Positions 51,404-60,000 of a stretch of DNA of 60,000 bases are shown in pieces. The number at the start of each line of letters is the position of its first letter. Within the stretch, counting starts at the first letter, position 1. Below the pieces are notes generated by a model. That model had not been told where the DNA came from. It did no database searches and saw nothing but the letters and a program-made list of their open reading frames with translations. The stretch is taken from NCBI GenBank assembly GCA_903813345.2, contig CAIIXF020000005.1:38073375-38133374 (forward strand). Direction: 5' to 3'. The translations under genes and the position numbers were made by a program. The stretch is from Owenia fusiformis. Its lineage: Eukaryota > Annelida > Polychaeta > Sabellida > Oweniidae.

Positions 51404-52079
51404 AATTAAAAGCAATTTTAGACTGTTATATGATCTCTTCTGTAATCAAGGTGATGTTGGTACACTTCCGCCGTTAGAAAAACAAAGACTAAGACAAAGA
51501 CTATATAGCAATTAATCCTTTTGTAATCATTAAATGTTAGATTCTTATTATTTTGTTGGACAATGTTCAGACTTCTGACCAAGATTAAATCATTTATGTT
51601 TGTATTTAAAAATAGTATTTCAATCAGACAGACGTTCTAATGAGTTAGAAAAATACATTTGTCCATTTCCTCCCAAGAAGTTTTCAAAGGTAATCAAGTC
51701 GATTTGTTTGAGTGTTTAGCATTGTTTTTCATAACTTGACGCTTCCATGAACAGAATGACTTTGAAATGAGTTTTTATAATTTTAGCTTTTACACGGACA
51801 TGCTTATTGTATATTTCTATATGAACGTTGTAGTTATGTGATGTAACATCGCCCCCCCCCCCCAATTACAGGTATACAAATTTTGGTCGGAATGCATTAA
51901 CTTGCAATTAAAAGCAATTTTAGACTGTTAGTTGATCTCTTATGTAATCTAGGTGATGTTGGTACACTTCCGCATTTAAGAAAACAAAGACTAAAACAAA
52001 GAGAACTAAGCAATTAATCCTTTTGTTATCATTAAATGTTAGATTCTCATTTTTTATTGGACAATATTAAGACTTCTGT
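51404..52079. repeat. Direct repeat pair of about 174 bp
   Basis: Copies 51404-51577 and 51906-52079 share AATTAAAAGCAATTTTAGAC at the start, GGTGATGTTGGTACACTTCC in the middle and TTGGACAAT plus GACTTCTG at the end. They differ at many sites. The 328 bp between them carry a poly-C tract (51852-51863). They may be long direct repeats of one element or an old duplication. Confidence 0.82.
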
Positions 52080-52359
52080 CTCCGATTGTTATGCAGGTAT
52101 GTGTATAAAATCATGTGAACAACATTATCGTGGAAACTCCCATATTCATTCTCATAATGTCTTACAGCTATTTCGTAAATGACATAATCCTAAACAACAT
52201 ATGGAAATAATAGTGCAGAACTGAGCGAAAAGAAAGGTGGAACAAATCAGATTAAGATATTTTATTTTTGAAATGCACTAAGGGCAACAGTTGAAGAACA
52301 AAAGTTAAAGGCGTTGTGAAATAGATCGTGCTTTTATATGATCCCCTTCTATAGTACCC

Positions 52360-52440
52360 TACCCTTTGCATTCGTTCGACTTCACTTTTCTAATGAGAGT
52401 TTCGTCTTCTGGTAGTTTATAATTAGACTCTGCACGCAGC
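52360..52440 (+). repeat. Copy of the about 80-bp TACCCT family
   Basis: Shares CCCTTTGCATTCGTTCGAC, TTCGTCTT and TAGACTCTGCACGCAG with 53482-53562 (same strand) and 22131-22204 (opposite strand). Confidence 0.72.
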
Positions 52441-52501
52441 ATAATAGTTCCCCTATTATCCATGTTCATGTTCTCATTTGATTTTTCATCAGTTATGACT
52501 T

Positions 52502-52630
52502 GGTAACATTTGTTCCGATTTTCATTACGGCGCCCGGCCGATTGAGTATTTTATTCAGAATTGAATACAATTTTGAACAAAATACTCATCGGCCGGGCGC
52601 CGGTGCTGAAAATCTGAGCAAATGTGACCA
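52502..52630. repeat. 129-bp palindrome with very GC-rich core arms
   Basis: The left arm 52502-52557 contains GGCGCCCGGCCGAT and ends in GAGTATTTT. The right arm 52574-52630 is its near-perfect inverse (AAAATACTC, ATCGGCCGGGCGCC). Outer parts (GGTAACATTTG and CAAATGTGACC) also pair. A strong hairpin or MITE. The 78-codon frame crossing it is an effect of the repeat. Confidence 0.85.
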
Positions 52631-53481
52631 CGGCATTATAAAAGCATACTCTTTAATACACGAACAGATGCAAAATGAGACTTTATCTATCAGAGAAATA
52701 AAAATGAAAAATTTGTATTCTGAAAATATTAACTGATGCATTGGTTTGTATTAAATATTAAGTTTTACAGTCGGAAACCTCAAGGGGCGGGAAATTTGAT
52801 TAAACAAAACGCCGGATTAATATGTGGACAACTTGCAAATGAAATGTAAGTAACATGACAGAACGAGTATGTACGCCCAATAAATACTTTTATAGTTTTA
52901 ATGTGCATTCAAAGGACCCCGTTTGTAAAATTGATAGAAATGAATAGTTTTATTACCGGAAAAAACTGAGAAATATCTACCCGATTCGCCAGAATAGTCA
53001 TCATCATATCAGTGCGAAAAATTAGCTATATTTATTTTCTATGCGATATACACCTGATATTGATAGCCTTCCACGATCATGGTCCGTTGACATCATCAAC
53101 CTTGTGATTTGCCATAAGTGATTAACCAACATTTTAAAACAATTAAAAGTCGGGGTTGACGTTTCTTGACTTTTCACACTGACATCCAAACAAAACATAA
53201 TTTGAAAATAAAAGGCATAAAATGGCCATTAAAAGTACATTTTTGAACAAAAGTATCAACTTATATTACACTGCACGCAAATACAAAGTGAAAAGAACGT
53301 CTTCCCGGAGCGATTGAAATACGGATCGGTAAGTCAACAAATCTAACTGTTAAATAAACAAGCTTAGCCAATGTCTGCGATTGTTTGTCTGAGTGGCCAG
53401 ATGTTATCCGTTTCGGATAATAAATTTCTGAGAATACTACTGATATCTAGAATACATCTTCCGTGATATTTTTCATAAAAC
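52631..53481. other. Intergenic stretch, nothing recognised
   Basis: No supportable gene or repeat. Confidence 0.35.
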
Positions 53482-53562
53482 TACCCTTTGCATTCGTTTG
53501 ACTTCACTTCTTAAAAGAGAGCTTCGTCTTAGTGTAGTTTAACTAGACTCTGCACGCAGGGT
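53482..53562 (+). repeat. Copy of the about 80-bp TACCCT family
   Basis: CTACCCTTTGCATTCGTTTG at the left and CTCTGCACGCAGGGTA at the right; best preserved of the three copies in having both inverted TACCCT/AGGGTA ends. Confidence 0.75.
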
Positions 53563-53798
53563 ATCGTAAAACAGGCATCTTAGCTGCAATTTTGAATAAT
53601 AGCGTAATTCATAGCACAATATAAATTAACCCACCTCTGTTTAATTCAAATATGCATTACCCTTAAGAATCATATACTTAGACACCTTTTCATTCTTGAT
53701 TCGAATTTTTATCTTGTCTTCACCTAAATTTGTGGATTAATAACAGTTTTAAGTATACAAATTGAACATACAAAATGTAGCGTATTGATTACACGTTA

Positions 53799-54039
53799 CA
53801 GTGGCGTAGCCACCTTTCAGTCGGGGGGAGGGGGGGATGCGATCGTGGCATAAAAAATGTTTTTGAAGATTTGTTTTGAATTTTACAAAAATTGGTGCAA
53901 CTTCGTTCAAAATCGAGCTAGAAGCTTCAAATAAAAAGCATTTTAAGACTTTTTGCTTCTATCTAATGGTTCTATTTTCATTGGTTATGGAGGGGGGGGG
54001 TGCGATCGCACACATCGCATCCCCCTGGCTACGCCTATG
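53799..54039. mobile_element. 241-bp element with CAGTGGCGTAGCC ends
   Basis: CAGTGGCGTAGCC at the left and GGCTACGCCTATG at the right form short terminal inverted repeats. Just inside them are G-rich and C-rich tracts and repeated GCGATCG words. No coding frame. The right end resembles the solo end at 50684-50729. A short non-autonomous DNA element; the superfamily is not assigned. Confidence 0.65.
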
Positions 54040-57000
54040 CGCTATATTAATATAACAAGGTTATCATATCATGCCAATAGGTATTTGGTTAACTAATATT
54101 AACACAAAATAATAATACACGATAATTAAAAAAATAAACCTCGGTATTCGGGCCTAAAATCCAAGGATACGTGTACCATTACTTAAGTGTAAGCTGCAAT
54201 ACCATATCGAATACCTGTACCATTACTCAATAATAACCACTAGTAAGACCATAATAACAAGCTTAATAACTAGCTTATCGCTAGTTATTCCATACGATTT
54301 TGTCTTGTGGAAATGACAGAAAATGTTGATGTTTTCAATAAACCAGTTATATTATTATGCAACTAAATCAAGGAATGTAAAGGATATGCTTTTGACTTTC
54401 TATCTAATATCTTTGAATACGCATATGTCTAAGAGTAAATTTTAAGTTATATATTCAAACTTACCGCAATAATAGTGCTTCTTCTCTGCAATCTAAAGGC
54501 GCTATAATCGTTTAGCTATGGACATCTAAAAATGCGATAGCTAGAGACGCACAATTCCAATAACTATTATTTGAAGCATTTATGCTATTTCTTTGATAGT
54601 TTTGTTTTTGCTAAACCTTGCACGGCATCACTGTCATTGCGAGACAATATATCATCAAATGGGACAAGAGCATGTAATTGATTCTACACCCCAAATAAGA
54701 ACAAGGCGTACTCTTGTAGTTCAAACAGTCAGTGATTGACCAAGTCTTCCTTTTTCTCAGTGCTAGATAGACGCCTTCGCCTACTAAAAATATTTATTAT
54801 CTGTTGCGATGGTATAAAGTATCCCCTTCTGTTAAATTAACAATCAACTTTGGCTTTTTCAATTATAGATACTGATATTAGGATATTAATGGTGGTACTG
54901 ACTCACAACTTTTAAAATATGAACCGTATATATCATATCACTACATTCTTTCTTTTTACACTGGTGAAAATAACATATTTCATTTTTAATCCTAATAATC
55001 TTAAATTTCACGCTTGAACGCGGACAATAAAAGTCCCTAAGCCACCATTCGATACGGATAAATCCAATTTGACTCGTTCAAATTGACCTTTCCGGTGTTT
55101 TAGAATGATAGCATTTTATACTCATAGTTTAATACAACACTAAATAAGGCTGGGCTCATTTAAAAGATGTATTGGGTGAAACATGAACCATATCGTTTAT
55201 CTCGACTTGAAATACCCTATAAAGGGCAAATTTAGTATTTACGCAAATAGTTAGAATAAAATCCCATTGCCGTTGCCTGTTGGCGTAATCAAAGAAAAGT
55301 ATATCTTGTTCCTCATTTATTGTGATCGAAACCAATGAAAAGAAATCTAAGGCAGTGACAAGTGATATGGTACGTTACTTATTTCAATGGGCTTTAAATT
55401 ACAAACTCCTGGCTCTCCTGACAAAAGGGTCACACTTGGAGATGCTACTGTGACAGCTACTTTATTATGTTATTGTGTAACTGTACACTTATGAATGAAC
55501 AGAACTGAAACTGAAATAAACTAAGCTTATTAAAGCAAGATGAATTCGTTATCTCAGTTCTTATAGTTCATTGTGTATATAATATTGCTTTTCAGACAAC
55601 AATGAATACATTTAAGAGCTATATTTTAAAACAAAAAAGGTTAAGGAAGCCAAAATGGAGATGACGTTCAACAAGTGCCCGTGATTAACTTATCGTCACG
55701 TTGATTCCTGCATGGCTGATTTAGTCCAGAATGGCTTAAACATATTCCGTTCAGTGTAAACGGTACACGTGGAAACTGTATCAAATTCGATAACATATAC
55801 AGACTTGTGTATATGACCCCCGCGATATGACCCCTGGTGGGAGTTTTGGGTGCCACCTATTGGTATTTAAATGATTTATGGACGTTTTACAGGAAAATAA
55901 TTGTTAGTTGAATTGACATGATGGTGACCGCAATAGCTAGAATTCCGCTCCATAAGCTGTCTGTGATAAAGGAACGAAAATGTCAACTCTACCATTGGAT
56001 AGTGGATGATAAGGTACTGAAAATGAGAATTCGATTTAGAAACAGTTCATCAGAGTATACCTATCTAATTCCTGTCAGATGACCAGATCAGGCATATAAA
56101 TATTTCCTTCAAAGTTAACATTTATATGCCGATCGCATACTAATGTATGGAATTAACTTTTACTTTTGACTTTATTCGTTCAGTTTGACCTACCAGGCCA
56201 CGATGACCAATAAAGGAGTTTTTGAATAAAGCTGAACGAATAGATGTCATTACTTGTTTTCATTTGTTTTGGTTGGGCCAGACTGCCGTAGGCTTAAATG
56301 ATTTAAACTTGCAACAGTCACCATATTTGTATCTTGGTTGTATCTGTCTATAAAGCTCGAATGGCATACTTTAGGATGGCCCTGTTAATGTACATTTAGT
56401 GATCATGAACATTTTGGTTTTTGAATGAATAAACCAAGGCGGTTTTAAAGAATTTTAACATTGACAGGTGAATAAGCATATTTTGAACATATACGGAGGG
56501 CAAAAAAACATATAAAAATAGAGCCATTTTGGGAAGGTTTTCAGACCAATAAGGAAAATTAGATGGACTGATTCAAAATCGAAAAAATGGAACTGGTATG
56601 CCAAATTCTTGGTGAAACATAAATTATTCAAATGTTGAATTTCTGGTCAGTAAGATTGCCAATCAAATCAATATAATCTGGGTTTAAGTAATTTTCCCTG
56701 TGAGTTGCTAATAGTAGAAAATATTTTTAACTTGTTCAACAAAGATTCTTTCTATTGATTTGTCCTTCTGCTTTCCTTTGTACTTTTCCGCTATCACTTT
56801 GTTCTTTTTTTTATTTTTTCGACCTCTCCTCTGTCGATGGCTTTTATATCTTTTCTTCCCTGTTGAGAGCTTTTATCGACCCTTCTTCTGTTTCTTCTTG
56901 TGTCTTTGGTCATCCTTTTCTGAAGATTATTTTGTCCTTCGGTTGCACGTTCCTTGTTTCATGTTGTCATAGATTTTCTCATTGTGCTACGAACAGACAG

Positions 57001-58923
57001 AAACTGAATGATGGATACAGCAGTAATATTGCGTGCAGAGATACTGGCCGATAAGTGATCATTTTGCACCAAAAAAATTCACATAATATTACGGCAAAAG
57101 TGACATCAAACGGAATTCTTACTTAGCCACGTGCTTATGCACTTACTACAAATTCGAAGTCTCTGCAAGTCAAAGAATCTAAGCCGATCAACCTTCTTAC
57201 AATATCTTTCAGCGAAACATCACAATTAGCTCCAAGCCCTTATTCAACGTTTCCTTCATTTCAAGTAACTCAGATTATTGATGAAAAAATACATGGTATA
57301 AAAGAAAATAGCCCACAAATCATGTCAACCAAACAAAAAATCCAAAATGACGATTTTTCAATTTTTCAATTCAATTCAAGAGTTCAACATTTGACTAATG
57401 ACAATGTTGTTCCTGCTGCACGATGCTGTTGAATTCGAATCATCTCCAGTTCTATATATTTAGCTTCTAGCCATGCATTTGCCTGATCATCCTAATTGAC
57501 ATCAACATGTCGATTTACTCGCAACATTGGAATCAATTGCACTCACAGAGCACACTTAGAATACATATTACTTGTTTAACTTCATTATTATGGTAACATT
57601 GCACGGTCTGCTAACTTGGCCAATCGACCAAGTGTGATATACAACCGAAGGTCCACCAGTACTCATTTTTAATTACCTCGCAATCTTGAAAAACAAGATA
57701 AGTGACTTAAATACAGATACCAATCCAAATATATGGTCATTTTAAATGGCTCAATCAGTGTGTTTTATCCATTAAACATAGTTTTGTTACCAATACTCTT
57801 AAGTAGTTGAACTGTCGTGTTTTGCACTAGAAAAGCGGTCACTAACCCAGTGCGATCAGAAAAAAGCAGAGATCGTTTGATAAGACACTATTACACTATA
57901 AAACAATATAAAGTGATACATTTTTAGTATCAATAAACTGTTTTTAATGGTAGTAAGTGCCTTTATCGAGATTACGTATGTAACATCTGTGACGGAAGCT
58001 CATATTCGAAACAATCAATAGAGAAAAAATAATAGTTATCTACCATCTGGAATGATGCCAAAGGGAGAGAAGCAATGACCCAACAGGAACAACCCCATCC
58101 AGAGATCAATTTAGAAGATCGACAGCTTCATGGCATAAACAAAGACATTAATTTTTGACAAGAGATGGCTGATTGCAGAAGCCAACCTTTTGAAATTGCC
58201 TTGTCGATTAATAAAACGACCGTATTAACTCTCGGGCAGATTTGAGATATGTAGTTCAAGTATTTGTTGACACATTCAGTTTTCCCAGCGTCATAGCTAA
58301 AACGAAAGATGTTAAATAAACGAGCGGTGTCTTTGATTGATTGGAAAGTAATTTAAAAGCTGAGACTAATACTTATTAAACATTAAAATAAGTGACAGGG
58401 GGATCACTGAGTAATCTTTAGGTCAATTAGGTTGATAACAACGCTTTAGAGAAGATCCCAAATAAGACTTAGAACAATGCCTCTGCTTCAGGAGAATGTC
58501 TTAGCAAGTCTTTCACTAGAAAACCTGAATATATTGAATTTGGAAACATTGTATTTTGATCATTTTGAATGACATTTCTTCAGATTTTATTTGACACCCA
58601 TGACACTTCTCGAAAGCATCATATAGTGAAAGCTCATTAAGATATATTACGGGAAAATAAATTCACAGTGTGTATAGTGTTTCCAGTGATAATAAAACAA
58701 GGTACAGCCCCAACAAATGATCCAGACATGTGTGTATATTGAGACAACAAATGGTCAAAATAAAATGTGATCCAGAAGTAAGGTCAAAGATCTTGCTATT
58801 CAGATACCACTGTACCAATCTTTTTGAAACTTTCCTAAACATTACTGAGTTTATAACTCAATAATGAAGCTTCTACTATTTGATTGGTCGATATACTGGT
58901 TACTAATGTTACTTGACGTGACG
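54040..58923. other. Intergenic stretch
   Basis: Minor hairpins only: AATAACTAGC/GCTAGTTATT at 54265-54289 and ATTCGTTCAG/CTGAACGAAT within 56170-56248. Frames at 55668-55856 and 56755-57054 are pyrimidine-rich or motif-free and are not called. Confidence 0.35.
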
Positions 58924-59142
58924 TCATCGAGGGGAAATATTTCGTTTAAGTAGAAAATGAATGAAAAATTTAAAAAGATATACCAATTTCTTTTTATAAA
59001 ATCGTAAACATTCTATTACACAATTATTGTATATATCTACACGATTGCCACCATTGGCGACGCATCTTTCATGTCGTCGTGCCCGCTCTGCAAACACATC
59101 TCTAAATCCATTCTTGGAATACTCACACAACATATGTTTCAC
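58924..59142 (-). pseudogene. Possible C-terminus of a Tc1/mariner-type transposase
   Basis: On the minus strand the 72-codon frame contains FRDVFAERARRHERCVANGG then NRVDIYNN, resembling the end of IS630/Tc1/mariner transposases (a basic helix ending RxxxCxxxNGGHVE). Nothing of the catalytic domain could be read upstream, so it would be a truncated relic. The match is short; a chance frame is possible. Confidence 0.3.
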
Positions 59143-59218
59143 GAATCATCTTAAGTTTGAGAACTGATTTCACTGGGAATTCTTTTAAGTTTACCGTATA
59201 AGTAACAGGTCTGTCAAC

Positions 59219-59323
59219 CTTGGAACACCTAAAATGAGTGACTTACAAATGTTGAACACCTATCTTCAAATTCTGAACACCTTGTTCCAAATCTGAACAC
59301 AAAATGTTGAACACCGTCAAATT
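59219..59323. repeat. Degenerate TGAACACC repeat
   Basis: TTGGAACACCT, TTGAACACCT, CTGAACACCT, CTGAACACAA and TTGAACACCG follow at roughly 20-bp spacing. A small degenerate minisatellite or the internal part of a repeat element. Confidence 0.7.
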
Positions 59324-60000
59324 TTATTGCATATATCTTAAGTGGGGTGGAGGAAACAAGAAAACTCGAAGCAAATGTGTGACATATACGCAATCTGCGT
59401 GAAAATAACGAACGAAAAAAATGTAATCGTTTTTCGTCATTCGTTTTTGATGGTTCTTATCCTGAAATATTTTTCCAAGACCAGAAAAATGTGACATATT
59501 CTGTCACGCAAAAATGCAAATGCAAATGCATGACAAATACACAAATGCGGGACTGTTGGACGGCCTGTAGTAAAACCCAGTTGGAGTCAAATCGGGGAAA
59601 TATAGGACATGCTATTTGTGGCAGTCCCGGTTCAGCCACTGTACTGGATATCAAGGTAACCTTGTGTTCTGAGGCGTTATCCCAATGAGGAATATTTACT
59701 TGTCCCAGTTGTGTATTTTCTGTTGTGATGCTTGGTTGAACACTTCGATTCCTCAGAAAATCAAATAATTGACTAAAGTAGTGTTAGTGACATCATCAAT
59801 GATACTACATTGATGTCCCCAAGGTCACACAAAGCAAATAAGGAATAGTATGAAACATTGATGATTTTTATATAGGTTTGTCAAGTAAAGACCTTCTCTT
59901 GCAAAATCAAATTCGACCCGGGTCACATTTGGTTATCAATGTTATTTTAATAGTAGAAACTTTTTTCAAAACAATATTGATTGGGAAACATGCATCTGTT
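59324..60000. other. Right edge, nothing recognised
   Basis: Overlapping 65-codon frames on both strands near 59460-59690 show no motif. No gene is supported up to the window edge. Confidence 0.3.

Noticed and set aside
56755-57054. 99-codon Phe/Ser/Cys-rich frame
   Set aside because: It is the translation of a pyrimidine-rich stretch with no domain.

Overview
This window is nuclear DNA of a multicellular animal, most likely an invertebrate. It is AT-rich. One gene is split into short exons by GT-AG introns, the genes lie far apart, and the rest is dense with short non-autonomous DNA transposons. The two recognisable genes are a MET/RON-type receptor tyrosine kinase and a D1-like dopamine receptor closest in wording to the arthropod Dop1R1 type. 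Together they fit a marine invertebrate, perhaps an invertebrate deuterostome or a spiralian; the sequence does not settle the phylum.

Region 1 (1-8437, + strand) holds the 3' two thirds or so of a MET-family receptor. Nine exons encode the end of one IPT/TIG domain, a full IPT/TIG domain, a transmembrane helix, a complete tyrosine kinase domain and an unusually long tail. The upstream exons are off the left edge. The first visible intron contains a decayed class A GPCR in the same orientation. The last intron is made almost entirely of two mobile elements, one of them a Tc1/mariner relic with a broken transposase.

Region 2 (about 8.4-22.1 kb) has no gene that I can support. It holds a series of mobile elements: a 1458-bp foldback element with 3-bp TTA flanks, an 876-bp palindromic element with TA flanks, a tRNA-derived SINE-like block, and a 780-bp tandem duplication. 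One copy of that duplication was later hit by a 907-bp element; the other copy preserves the empty target site.

Region 3 (22.4-23.8 kb, - strand) is an intact intronless dopamine receptor CDS of 397 residues. It has all class A landmarks and all three catecholamine-contacting serines of TM5.

Region 4 (23.8-60 kb) is gene-poor. Every open frame there is short and without recognisable homology. It contains palindromic mini-elements (33.1, 40.9, 52.5, 53.8 kb), a degenerate minisatellite (34.3 kb), diverged direct repeats (48.9, 51.4 kb), dispersed repeat pairs, poly-C tracts, a possible CpG-type promoter with a putative first exon (37.2-37.6 kb) and a possible transposase C-terminus (59 kb).

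The two genes act in different pathways (growth-factor signalling and aminergic signalling) and nothing suggests they work together. No new enzymatic system was found. The most distinctive observations are the HGD (not HRD) catalytic loop in an otherwise intact MET-like kinase, the foldback elements built from short degenerate repeats, and the dated insertion at 19.7 kb.
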